From: Candidatus Melainabacteria bacterium
GTDB taxonomy: Bacteria > Cyanobacteriota > Vampirovibrionia > Obscuribacterales > Obscuribacteraceae
Assembly: GCA_003153555.1 (NCBI GenBank)
Contig: PLZS01000143.1
Span: forward strand, 1 to 44,552
Length of the DNA stretch: 44,552 nucleotides
Direction of reading: 5' to 3'
Shown: one piece after another, positions 34,109 through 42,441 of the stretch
How positions within the stretch are numbered: position 1 is the stretch's first letter
Layout of the letters: each line of letters opens with the position of its first letter
Notes under the pieces: generated by a model
What the model was told of the DNA's origin: nothing
What the model saw: only the letters and a program-made list of their open reading frames with translations
Databases searched by the model: none
Translations under genes and position numbers: made by a program

Positions 34109-35689
34109 TTACACAGTAATTGGCTTTATATCTCGATACATGACGACTGGTTTGCTTTGCAATCTCGATTGTGTCATTGCTAAATCGGCGGCTCCAAGCA
34201 GGGAACTTAGATCGACAAAGTCTTCTGGAATCGAAGCACATCCTAATGATAGCGATAGGCGGGCTGGTTCAATGTCACCTCCCAAAGGACTTGATGTCAG
34301 AGATCTGACAATACGATTAGCGAAGATCTGGGCACCGTTTGCTTTCGTGTTGGGCAGCAACAGTGCGTAATCAAAAGCGTCGTAGTGCGCAAGTAGATCG
34401 ACATGCCGCTTCAATTGACTAATGCGCAGTACTGCATCGAGCACCGCTGGGCCCGGCAGCAGCTGCCTTGCGGAATTCCCGCTCACTAAGCGCATTTCAA
34501 AAACAATGACAGACAAAGGACTTCTAGATCTGTAGCACCGAAAATACTCTTGTTCGAGAAAGTAAAGGAATGCAGGATAAATAAACATACCGGTTTCGGC
34601 GCGTCGCAGGCTCATCATCACGCTTTGAATAGCCGCTCCATCAATCACCCGCGGCTGAACAGTGAATGGCTTAGGTTTTACGATCTCATTTGAAATCTTG
34701 ATCAGATCATTGGTCATCAAATGGTAAATCAAATTCACTACTTGGATGCGAGACATCTGCATTGAGCGCACCATATCTTCGATGGTTTGCTTGCCGTTAA
34801 GACCACGGTAATATGTGGTCATGAACTCCACGTTCATAGGAGCTCCGCGCGCCGCCTTCTGAATAAATTCCAGATCTGTCAAATTCGGACGTTTTGGCAA
34901 AAGTGTTGAAGTTGACAGCATGCCAGCTTCTTTCAAATAGTTTGTCCGTTCAGATAATTGCTTGCTTTGCGAAACTAAAGAGTCGATAGTTTGGTGAACT
35001 GTGTGACTGTTTCTGAGAACTCTCGATTCGAATACAAATTGTCCTTCTCTCCAGGTTAACAGTTCAATGATCGCGTCGTCACCTTCAGCATCAGATGCGG
35101 TGGCATCAACTGGTTGTCCATCCTGAACATAAACAAGAGCCGTTGCCTCTTTGTTCCGAACTTCTAACTTTCCCGTCATTTTTGCTGCGGTGATCGCTCG
35201 CAATAATTCGTCGAGAGGAAGAGTACTGATGTCACCTGTGGTCGGAACGGTCGGCGTACTTGAGGTTTTCGCGTCTTCCGCGTGCCGTTGAGCGACTTGT
35301 TGAATGGCATCGTTCATCTTCGTCGTCGGCTCTTCACGCCGAGACTGTGCGTTCCCCAATCCGCTCTGATTTCTGCCAGTTGCTTGCAGTTCAGCACAAG
35401 ATGATGACATTAAATTGTGAACCAACAAAACATCGCAACTTGGGTAGTCGAACATTTGAGTGTGCATGCCTCGATTCTCACTGTTCAAGGACCATTGCGG
35501 GTCGCCACCTTTGATGTTACAGACCACATTAAGGACGAACTGGGTCATTTTGTCTGATGAACGCCAAGCCGCTTGAATGTTCTGACCGCGCTTTTCGAGC
35601 GCTTGCGATAAAAGCTGGTGCAATTCTGTAATATCAGGAGGAACGGGGCCACGATTGGCTGGTACCATTAGACCGCTTTTCTTGAGCAT
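34109..35689 (-). CDS. DUF4388 signalling protein with degenerate GGDEF domain
   Basis: After an unrecognised N-terminal region, a DUF4388 domain (PF14332) reads LDELLRAITAAKMTGKLEVR, ALVYVQDGQPVDA, ELLTWREGQFVFE, as in PatA-like cyanobacterial and deltaproteobacterial regulators. A helical linker follows, then a C-terminal GGDEF fold ending RLSLSLGCASIPEDFVDLSS. The signature is degenerate: LAHYDAFDYALLLP where an active enzyme has RxGGDEF, so no cyclase activity is expected. The frame opens at 35815, but that start overlaps the divergent gene; ATG 35689 (AGGA 11 bases upstream) is preferred, with 35668 also possible. Operon with the DUF3592-like gene. Likely a scaffold or nucleotide sensor. 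Confidence 0.8.
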   Translation of the reverse strand: MLKKSGLMVPANRGPVPPDITELHQLLSQALEKRGQNIQAAWRSSDKMTQFVLNVVCNIKGGDPQWSLNSENRGMHTQMFDYPSCDVLLVHNLMSSSCAELQATGRNQSGLGNAQSRREEPTTKMNDAIQQVAQRHAEDAKTSSTPTVPTTGDISTLPLDELLRAITAAKMTGKLEVRNKEATALVYVQDGQPVDATASDAEGDDAIIELLTWREGQFVFESRVLRNSHTVHQTIDSLVSQSKQLSERTNYLKEAGMLSTSTLLPKRPNLTDLEFIQKAARGAPMNVEFMTTYYRGLNGKQTIEDMVRSMQMSRIQVVNLIYHLMTNDLIKISNEIVKPKPFTVQPRVIDGAAIQSVMMSLRRAETGMFIYPAFLYFLEQEYFRCYRSRSPLSVIVFEMRLVSGNSARQLLPGPAVLDAVLRISQLKRHVDLLAHYDAFDYALLLPNTKANGAQIFANRIVRSLTSSPLGGDIEPARLSLSLGCASIPEDFVDLSSLLGAADLAMTQSRLQSKPVVMYRDIKPITV

Positions 35690-35878
35690 TAATAAAGAAT
35701 CCTGAGCTGTTATTACAGTATTCCCAGTTATTATTCCCGCCGTCTTAATAATTAAAAGCGGCGTTGTGCAATATGGCAGTCTGTCTAGCGGCAGGGCGCC
35801 CCTCACTTGAACCATAAGTCTGTGGGTACAATTTATTCGGGACCCTTCGTATTATCTGCTTTAGGAGCGCACGCTAAA

Positions 35879-37204
35879 TTGACTGAAACCAAGCGGGCCG
35901 TGAAGCTCGGGGCATTGCTAGTCGGGCTGGAATTTATAACTCAGCAAGAGTTGGTTGCGATTATGGACATGGCAAGCCAAGTTGGTATGCCGCTGGGTCG
36001 AGCTCTTGTGCTCTCGGGAAAAATTACCGACGCTGAGTTGACGATTGCATTGCAACTGCACGTCTTGATGCGAACTTCCGACGTTCCAATGGAGACTGCA
36101 AAAAAGACATTTTCTCTTGTTTGTTATCAGGGAATGCCATTGCTGGATGCCCTGCAACGAACAGGTTGGACGCCGAGCGTGAACCTGCCCAAAGAGAACA
36201 GTCAGCTCGGCACTCTTCTTTTGGAAGCCAATTTGATTTCGGAAGAACAGGTGCACGAGGCTCAAGAAACGAGCCATAAACTAGGTTTGCCTTTGGGTCG
36301 GATACTTACTCTGATGGGACTGGTCTCCCAAGCTGTTATTGTTCGTGTCGTAGATCTGCAGTCCATGATCCGATTGGGACGCCTGTCTCACGAAGAAGCA
36401 CTCGAATACTTGCGATCTGACTTATTGCCGCCTGCTGTCGAAAGCATCGCTGACCACACCGGTAAGACTGATGAACCCGATAAGGCCCATAAACCAGATA
36501 AACCTGATAAACCTGATAAACCTGTCTCTGTCCCCCCAGCAGTCAAAATTAGACCTTTGATTGCGGCGGAAGAGCCTAATAAACGCAATATCCGTCTTGG
36601 TGAACTGCTGATTCTAGCTGGCATTTTGACCGAATCTGACATGATGAACGCGGTTGAATTGAGCCTGACGCGAGGAGAACCATTGGGGGCAGTCTTGATT
36701 CAGCTTGGACTGATCACCACGGAACAACTGCGTCTGGCTTTGAGCTTGCAAGAATCTATCAGCGTTGGTTCTCTCGATGTACAGTCGGCAACCGACACAC
36801 TGCTCATGGAAACAGGAAATTCTTTAATACCAAAATTAACAGATGCAGAGCCGGATCAACTTCCGAGAAGGTCCAGGTTAGCTGAGCAAAATGATGCACC
36901 AAAGCTGCGGATAGGTGAGTTGCTGAAAATGTGCGGCTTTGTTCTAGAAGAAGAAATTCAAAGTTCGATCGCGCTAGCAAGAGATTATCCGTCAGTGCTT
37001 GGACGAATGCTTGTCGTTAATGGATACATCGATGAATCGACACTGCTAGCGGCGCTGCGGTGCCAATTCATGGTGCGCAATAAGTTGATTTCTGTTGAGC
37101 AAGCCGTTGCTGCATTGAAGTATTCGAGACAATCTAAGCTCAGCTTCGATGATGCGTTAGACGAGTTGGGTATCTATCGGCATGGAAAGTTGGAGCCGGC
37201 CTAA
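35879..37204 (+). CDS. Protein of four tandem MshEN-like modules
   Basis: Four modules at about residues 33-123, 133-215, 262-340 and 367-458 (numbered from a TTG at 35807) each carry the pattern LGxLLxxxxxIxxxxLxxA then PLGRxLxxxGxIxxxxLxxAL. This matches the N-terminal domain of type II/IV secretion ATPases (PF05157, MshEN), which binds cyclic di-GMP in MshE. The third module is closest to consensus (PLGAVLIQLGLITTEQL). A PDK-repeat linker (36494-36523) splits modules 2 and 3. No ATPase domain or membrane segment is present. A TTG at 35879 preceded by AGGAG (35863-35867) is preferred; the frame opens at 35807. Divergent from the DUF4388/degenerate-GGDEF gene. Confidence 0.8.
   Translation: MTETKRAVKLGALLVGLEFITQQELVAIMDMASQVGMPLGRALVLSGKITDAELTIALQLHVLMRTSDVPMETAKKTFSLVCYQGMPLLDALQRTGWTPSVNLPKENSQLGTLLLEANLISEEQVHEAQETSHKLGLPLGRILTLMGLVSQAVIVRVVDLQSMIRLGRLSHEEALEYLRSDLLPPAVESIADHTGKTDEPDKAHKPDKPDKPDKPVSVPPAVKIRPLIAAEEPNKRNIRLGELLILAGILTESDMMNAVELSLTRGEPLGAVLIQLGLITTEQLRLALSLQESISVGSLDVQSATDTLLMETGNSLIPKLTDAEPDQLPRRSRLAEQNDAPKLRIGELLKMCGFVLEEEIQSSIALARDYPSVLGRMLVVNGYIDESTLLAALRCQFMVRNKLISVEQAVAALKYSRQSKLSFDDALDELGIYRHGKLEPA
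36494..36523. repeat. Tandem 9 bp repeat encoding PDK linker
   Basis: Three units of CCWGATAAA plus a partial fourth encode Pro-Asp-Lys repeats between the second and third MshEN-like modules; degenerate units extend upstream. Such a charged Pro-rich linker probably keeps the module pairs apart. Confidence 0.8.
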
Positions 37205-37266
37205 CTTCGATCGTTCCTGAGGATGTCTTTTTATTGAGCTTATCGAGGAGCCGCTTAGGACAATCT

Positions 37267-38004
37267 TCAACAATGCTCATCGATATTCGACACCATTTTT
37301 GATGGCATATCATCCCATGTTCTGCCATCAAGTATTCGCCCAGCCTTTTTTTTATTGGTGCCGCCCCATTGTTTAAAGAAGAACGAGACGCCTGATTGGT
37401 GGCATTGGTCCCGCACTGATTGAACCCATTCCTCTCGCAGTGGACGCGGTCGCCTGCCAGACTCTCCGCCCACGATCACCCAATCTATGCCCTCGAGATC
37501 GAGATTATCTATGGGACCCAGTAACGGCTCGACTGACAAAAACTTGAGATGAGCGTCGGTCTTTCGCAGATAGTCGATTCGGTGCGCATAATCCTGATTC
37601 TCTACGCTCACACCCATCCAAATGTGTGGTGCCCAAGGAATCAGCGGACTTAGCTCCAACAGCCGCTCATGCCTCTTAGTGAGAATTTGAAACTGGTGCC
37701 ATCTAGCATTGTTCATGGCCTCGAAAACTTGCAGTATGAATTCGCTCGGAACATCCTTGTGAAAAAGATCGCTCATCGAGTTAACGAAGATCCGTTTCGG
37801 TTTTTTCCAGGTCGAAGGTAAACCAAGTCGGTTGGGCCACAATTTCAGATCGAAGCCTTGCTCGTAGGGATGGTTTGGTACGCCTCTGAATCTCTCAGCA
37901 AATGTTTCTGCATAACAGTTGGTACACCCAGGGCTAATCTTGGTGCAACCCGTGACCGGATTCCACGTCGCGTCGGTCCACTCGATGTCTGATGTAACTG
38001 CCAT
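37267..38004 (-). CDS. DUF5131 (phage Gp37/Gp68) family protein
   Basis: 245 residues matching the Gp37/Gp68 family (PF07505): IEWTDATWNPVTGCTKISPGC opens with the three-cysteine motif C-x6-C-x2-C (CTKISPGCTNC), then ETFAERF, RIFVNSMSDLFH, FQILTKRHERL, WMGVSVENQ, FLSVEPLLGPI and WVIVGGESG. The fold resembles a radical-SAM TIM barrel with an Fe-S-binding cluster, though the reaction is unproven. It occurs in phages and accessory regions, often beside the partner TcmP, which is not seen here. The frame extends to 38136, but ATG 38004 (AVTSDIEWTD) matches the family N-terminus. No phage genes are adjacent. Confidence 0.9.
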   Translation of the reverse strand: MAVTSDIEWTDATWNPVTGCTKISPGCTNCYAETFAERFRGVPNHPYEQGFDLKLWPNRLGLPSTWKKPKRIFVNSMSDLFHKDVPSEFILQVFEAMNNARWHQFQILTKRHERLLELSPLIPWAPHIWMGVSVENQDYAHRIDYLRKTDAHLKFLSVEPLLGPIDNLDLEGIDWVIVGGESGRRPRPLREEWVQSVRDQCHQSGVSFFFKQWGGTNKKKAGRILDGRTWDDMPSKMVSNIDEHC

Positions 38005-38210
38005 TGGCTTGTCTTGAAGGATTATATCTATTGAAGCAGATTGAGTATTTGGAGGACTAGTAACCAAAGGATGAAAATGGAGTGCGGCAATTCTTGCCGC
38101 CCATAAACGGCAGGGGTGAGACTTTATCACGCGCAAGTTTTTTTCGAATGGTCTGCCGTGACTGGGGTCTGCCTAGACTTGGTGTTGCGAAGGATGTCGG
38201 CGCTTCCAGG

Positions 38211-38597
38211 TTAAAACGAATTGGCTGCCATTTCGCTAAATTCTTCATCCGATGCCGATAAAAGCGGACCGCCGTAAACCTTCTTGAATTGACCAGCGCA
38301 ATCAGCACACCGGAAGAATGAGTGTACGGGTGCTCTCCGTTTTCGGAACGTGCCACGGTCAAATCTAATCTCCAGGCATCCACCCTGACCGTGGGTTTCA
38401 ACGCCCTTAAAAACAAGCTTGCGACTAGAACAAAGAGGACACTTTTTGAACTTTTCTTTGATTTCAGTAAGAGCCAACACACAAGCCGCAGTTGGGATGA
38501 AAATGGGGATAGAGGCAACCACGGCGAGCGCAACGGCAGCACCTTTAAAGGCGCTAGCGAATCCATCTTCTGTATGGTCTTCAACGGTTTTCTGCAT
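38211..38597 (-). CDS. Membrane protein with zinc-ribbon-like cysteines
   Basis: About 128 residues with a central hydrophobic segment (FKGAAVALAVVASIPIFIPTAACVLAL) followed by a soluble domain with two CxxC pairs: CPLCSSRK and, ~40 residues on, CADC. This predicts one zinc-ribbon fold facing the cytoplasm. ATG 38597 is chosen; a TTG at 38621 would add eight residues and neither has a clear ribosome site. No known family recognised. Confidence 0.65.
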   Translation of the reverse strand: MQKTVEDHTEDGFASAFKGAAVALAVVASIPIFIPTAACVLALTEIKEKFKKCPLCSSRKLVFKGVETHGQGGCLEIRFDRGTFRKRRAPVHSFFRCADCAGQFKKVYGGPLLSASDEEFSEMAANSF

Positions 38598-38923
38598 ATC
38601 AGCCGAGTAGGAGTTGGGCAACTAGTGTGCCGAAACCCTTTGGGTGCCTAGGCTATCCTCGTTGGAAGAGTGCCTGCTACCAGAATATGCCCAAAAGGCT
38701 AAGCCATAATCTTCTTCTTGGAAAGTCGATACAAAACAATCTATTCGCCTGCTCATGGTGAACGTTTGCCGAATCCTGAATTCGATATTCAATTCTGATT
38801 TCCGTTATTGGATTGCTGAGAGTCCTTTTCCGATTTCATCAGCTACGAAGCCAAGCAGTTAATTACCGGAACGGTTGCTAACATAGTGCCCTGTGAACGC
38901 TTCATCAACAAAAAGGAGTCGAG
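38598..38923. other. Intergenic divergent promoter region
   Basis: Between the zinc-ribbon gene and the aldehyde dehydrogenase. I see no gene or strong structure beyond a small ACCC-TTT-GGGT palindrome near 38635. Promoters for both neighbours are expected here but not assigned. Confidence 0.45.
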
Positions 38924-40390
38924 ATGCCTCTGCATTATATAAATGGTGAATTCACCAGGGGCGGTGCTACGGAAAATATTGATGTCTACGACCCTGCCAC
39001 CGAGGAAATTTTGGACAGTGTTCCACGAGGCACTGCGGGTGATGCAGAGCTTGTCGCGAAAGCAGCTAAGGACGCCTTTGACACCTGGAAGCGGACTTCA
39101 GCTAATACTCGGGCGCGCATGATGCACGAAGCAGCAGAAAAAATGAGAGCACACAAAGATCAGATAGTTCGTTTGCTTACTTTAGAGCAGGGAAAACCGG
39201 TGCCCGAAAATGATGAGGAGTTCGAATGGTTGATGAATACATTCGACTATTACGCAGAACTTGGGCGCCATGAACGGGGACGTGTTTTGCCATCAGGTGA
39301 ATACACACAGCTCAATCTAGTGATCAAAGAACCTTATGGTGTAGTGCTTTGTATCGTGCCATGGAATTATCCACTTCTATTGATGGCATGGAAGGTCGCT
39401 CCGGCGCTGGCCGCTGGCAACGTAGTAATTATCAAACCTAGTGAAGTAACGCCTCTATCTACTTTGTACCTGGCCAAACATTGTTGGGATCACTTTCCCC
39501 CTGGTGTCATTAACGTCGTAAACGGTTATGGTAAGGAAATCGCAGAGCCTCTTGTTAAGCACAAGGATGTGCAAGTGATTGCTTTCACAGGCAGTCTAGC
39601 CACCGGGCAGCGAATAGCATCTATTGCCGCGCCAATGATGAAAAAACTCCATCTCGAACTCGGGGGCAAAGACGCTTTCGTCATAGCTGAGGATGCCGAC
39701 CCAGAAATAGCGGCTCGGGCTCTCGCCTATGCTGCCTTGACTAATGCTGGTCAGGTTTGCACTTCGACTGAACGTGTTTATTTACCTGCTAAGAGCGCTA
39801 AGAAGTTTACTGAGGCTCTGGTCGCTCATGTGAAATCGCTTCGCCTTGGACCTGGTATCGAATCCGATACCGACATTGGACCAATGGTAGGTTCGATATA
39901 CAGAGAGAAAATCGAAAGTCATGTTGCAGATGCAATCAAGAAGGGTGCCAAAGTCTTAACAGGGGGGCGTCGTCCCGACCGTTTGAAGAAGGGCTTCTAC
40001 TACGAACCCACGGTGATCTCTCACGTCGATCACAACATGTTGATAATGCGTGAAGAAACTTTTGGACCGGCTATTCCGCTGATGGAATACAACACTTTCG
40101 AAGAAGCCATTGCTTTGACAAACGATTCTGACTACGGACTTGGTGCTTGCTTGCTGACAACCGACTCACTGAAAGCAAAGTTATTTATGGAAGAGGTCAA
40201 GGTTGGAACGGTTTGGATAAATGATCCGCTTACTGATAACTATGCCGGACCTTTTGGAGGAATGAAACTCAGCGGTGGAGCACGCGAACTGGGGCAGGAA
40301 GGCCTTGATGAGTTTCGCGAGACGAAGCATGTGCACTGGGAATTTGCTGCCGCGAAAAAGTCGTGGTGGTATCCTTACGGAGCGAATTGA
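38924..40390 (+). CDS. NAD(P)-dependent aldehyde dehydrogenase
   Basis: 488 residues of the aldehyde dehydrogenase superfamily, oxidising an aldehyde to the acid. Visible motifs: PWNYPLLLMAWKVAPALAAG, cofactor loop FTGSLATGQ, general base Glu245 in LELGGKD, catalytic Cys279 in GQVCTSTERVYL, and EETFGPAIPL. The N-terminus (HYINGEF) is typical. It resembles betaine-aldehyde or succinate-semialdehyde dehydrogenases; the substrate cannot be fixed. No signal peptide. AAGGAG precedes the ATG. The secreted MRJP/yellow-like gene follows after 21 bases in the same operon. Confidence 0.95.
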   Translation: MPLHYINGEFTRGGATENIDVYDPATEEILDSVPRGTAGDAELVAKAAKDAFDTWKRTSANTRARMMHEAAEKMRAHKDQIVRLLTLEQGKPVPENDEEFEWLMNTFDYYAELGRHERGRVLPSGEYTQLNLVIKEPYGVVLCIVPWNYPLLLMAWKVAPALAAGNVVIIKPSEVTPLSTLYLAKHCWDHFPPGVINVVNGYGKEIAEPLVKHKDVQVIAFTGSLATGQRIASIAAPMMKKLHLELGGKDAFVIAEDADPEIAARALAYAALTNAGQVCTSTERVYLPAKSAKKFTEALVAHVKSLRLGPGIESDTDIGPMVGSIYREKIESHVADAIKKGAKVLTGGRRPDRLKKGFYYEPTVISHVDHNMLIMREETFGPAIPLMEYNTFEEAIALTNDSDYGLGACLLTTDSLKAKLFMEEVKVGTVWINDPLTDNYAGPFGGMKLSGGARELGQEGLDEFRETKHVHWEFAAAKKSWWYPYGAN

Positions 40391-40411
40391 GATCGAAGTT
40401 GGAGGCAACGC

Positions 40412-41497
40412 ATGCGAAAAAATTTGTCTATGATGTTGTGCACAGTTTTACTTGCGTGCACACCTGCTCTTTCACAAAGTGGTTCTAAAGGCGCTAGTTT
40501 AAGTGTAGTCGGCACCACCAAGAGACAGTGGAGTGGCGTTGCAGTGGCAAAGGATCGGCGTGTGTTTGTCAATTTCCCTCGCTGGTCAGACAACGTTCCA
40601 AACTCCGTTGTTCAGCTCCTGCAAGATTCTTCAATGCTGGTCTACCCAGATCAGGGTTGGAATGAATGGAAGGATCAAAATCCAGGTGATCACTTTGTTT
40701 GCGCTCAGGCTGTCTATGTAGACAAGAACAATACTCTATGGATCGTCGATCCAGCCGCACCAAAATTTCAAGGACCAATCAAAGGTGGTCCCAAGTTGGT
40801 GAAAGTGGATTTGAAAACTAACAAGATCGAACAGGTCTTTAAGTTTGATGAAACCATAGCACCACCTGGTAGTTACATGAATGACGTGCGCGTGGACACT
40901 AAGCGTAAGAAAGCTTTCCTTACTGATTCCGGATTAGGTGCAATTGTGGTGCTTGATCTTGACACAGGAAAAGCGCAAAGACGCTTGGCAGATCATTCAT
41001 CAACGAAAGCGGAGAAGACACTAGTCGTAATCGACGGCAAACCATGGAGCAAAGAATCAGACGGCACGTCACGAAAGATAAATTCAGACGGTATCGCTCT
41101 CGATTCATCGCGTCAGTATTTGTACTATCAAGCTCTTACTGGACGCAATCTTTATCGAGTCCCAGTTAAATCTCTCATTGACGAGAAAGTGACGGAAGAA
41201 GATCTTGGCAAAAAAGTTGAGCACGTCACCAAGTCGTGTGTGGCAGATGGAATGGAATTTGGAAGCGATGGAAATTTGTACCTTACCTCAATTGAAGACA
41301 ACTCAATTAAGCGCTGGTCACCATCAAAGAAAGGGGCGTTGCAATTAGTTGTGCAAGATAGTCAGTTGATCTGGCCAGATAGCCTGGCGAATGCTCCAGA
41401 CGGTTCGATGTATGTCACATCTTCCCAGATAAATCTGGGTCCTTCGCCTGTCACCCCCTATCGCGTTTTCAGATTCAAACCAAACATGCGAAAGTAG
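40412..41497 (+). CDS. Secreted MRJP/yellow-family (dopachrome-tautomerase-like) protein
   Basis: A signal peptide (LSMMLCTVLLACTPALSQS) precedes a six-bladed beta-propeller of the major royal jelly/yellow family (PF03022): GVAVAKDRRVFVNFPRW, QAVYVDKNNTLWIVDPA, PPGSYMNDVRVDTKRKKAFLTDSG, GIALDSSRQYLYYQALTG, YVTSSQINL. A Cys in LLACTP could be a lipobox, making it a lipoprotein. The bacterial role is uncertain; members are often beside redox enzymes. Here it shares an operon with an aldehyde dehydrogenase. GGAGG lies six bases before the ATG. Confidence 0.92.
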   Translation: MRKNLSMMLCTVLLACTPALSQSGSKGASLSVVGTTKRQWSGVAVAKDRRVFVNFPRWSDNVPNSVVQLLQDSSMLVYPDQGWNEWKDQNPGDHFVCAQAVYVDKNNTLWIVDPAAPKFQGPIKGGPKLVKVDLKTNKIEQVFKFDETIAPPGSYMNDVRVDTKRKKAFLTDSGLGAIVVLDLDTGKAQRRLADHSSTKAEKTLVVIDGKPWSKESDGTSRKINSDGIALDSSRQYLYYQALTGRNLYRVPVKSLIDEKVTEEDLGKKVEHVTKSCVADGMEFGSDGNLYLTSIEDNSIKRWSPSKKGALQLVVQDSQLIWPDSLANAPDGSMYVTSSQINLGPSPVTPYRVFRFKPNMRK

Positions 41498-41535
41498 TCT
41501 CACCTTTCACGACCAAATAGTTGTCATTCTCATGC

Positions 41536-42213
41536 TTAGGGTTCGTTTTCGAATTTATAGCCGACGCCATGAACATTTTTGATTAAGGATGGCTGTCCAT
41601 CGACGTCAATCTTGTTGCGCAACTTTTTTATGCAGCTTCGGATTGTATCTGAAGATCTTTCAGATTCCGACGTCCAAACCCTTTCCAATAAAGCCTCACC
41701 GCTAAATACTTGACCTGGGTAACGCATGAAAAATTCAAGCAACGCAAATTCCATCTTGGGAAGGTGAATTTCTACTCCGTCGCGACTCAATTTTCGCGAC
41801 CGAGGGTCTAACTCCAAACTCCCAGTTTTCAATACATCAGGAAGGAGGTTTTGTGAACGACGCAACAGAGCCTTTAACCTGGCTGAAAGTTCTTTTAAAT
41901 GGAATGGTTTGGTCAAATAATCATCGGCACCGACGCCAAAACCGGTTTCTTTGTCAACGATCGTCGATTTGTTGGTTAGCATGAGGACTGTGCTCGACCC
42001 CCCCAGGGCTCGAAACTGTTTGCAAACCTCCAAGCCGCTCAGGCGCGGCAACTCGATATCCAAGATGATCACGTCGTAGTGATAGGCGCGCAAAAGGTCT
42101 ACCGCGTCGATGCCATTTTCGGCGGTTTCAACTAAATAAGACTCCATTTGCAACCATGTTGAAATGGTGTTTAAAAGGTTTCGGTCGTCTTCTACCAGTA
42201 GTACTTTTGCCAT
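41536..42213 (-). CDS. OmpR/PhoB-type response regulator
   Basis: 225 residues: receiver domain 1-~115 with acidic pair Asp9/Asp10, phosphoacceptor Asp52 (VIILDIELP), LMLTNKS and LTKPFH; then a winged-helix DNA-binding domain with KLSRDGVEIHLPKMEFALLEFFM and SDTIRSCIKKLRNKI, ending HGVGYKFENEP. It should bind DNA when phosphorylated. No histidine kinase gene is adjacent. The frame opens at 42303, but ATG 42213 matches the family N-terminus. A TATAAT box ends six bases before it, so the transcript may be leaderless. Confidence 0.95.
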   Translation of the reverse strand: MAKVLLVEDDRNLLNTISTWLQMESYLVETAENGIDAVDLLRAYHYDVIILDIELPRLSGLEVCKQFRALGGSSTVLMLTNKSTIVDKETGFGVGADDYLTKPFHLKELSARLKALLRRSQNLLPDVLKTGSLELDPRSRKLSRDGVEIHLPKMEFALLEFFMRYPGQVFSGEALLERVWTSESERSSDTIRSCIKKLRNKIDVDGQPSLIKNVHGVGYKFENEP

Positions 42214-42219
42214 AGCCAG

Positions 42220-42225
42220 ATTATA
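42220..42225 (-). promoter_or_regulatory. Candidate -10 element of response-regulator gene
   Basis: On the minus strand this reads TATAAT, six bases before the A of ATG 42213, so transcription would begin at or next to the start codon. A second TATAAT is ~15 bases further upstream. No clear -35 match is seen. Confidence 0.4.
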
Positions 42226-42441
42226 AGGGGCTGCGCACCAATTATAAGCCTTTTGGTGAGGACAAAAGCTCTGGTTAGTCTCTCTAACGCCGTGAGCGGG
42301 CAAACAAATTTTAGATTATTTAAAAAAGCCGGGTACACATTAGCCACATTCGCATAGTACCTTTACAACGTTGTTCATAGCCTGTTTACCAGTGCGTCCG
42401 CGCTCTTCTTTGCTCGGCGCCTGAATATTTGTGAGGGAGCC

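Noticed and set aside
34109..35815. Active diguanylate cyclase
   Set aside because: The GGDEF signature is replaced by DAFDY, so catalysis is not expected.
37267..38136. Prophage remnant
   Set aside because: Only the DUF5131 gene is phage-associated; no integrase, structural gene or att-like repeats were seen.
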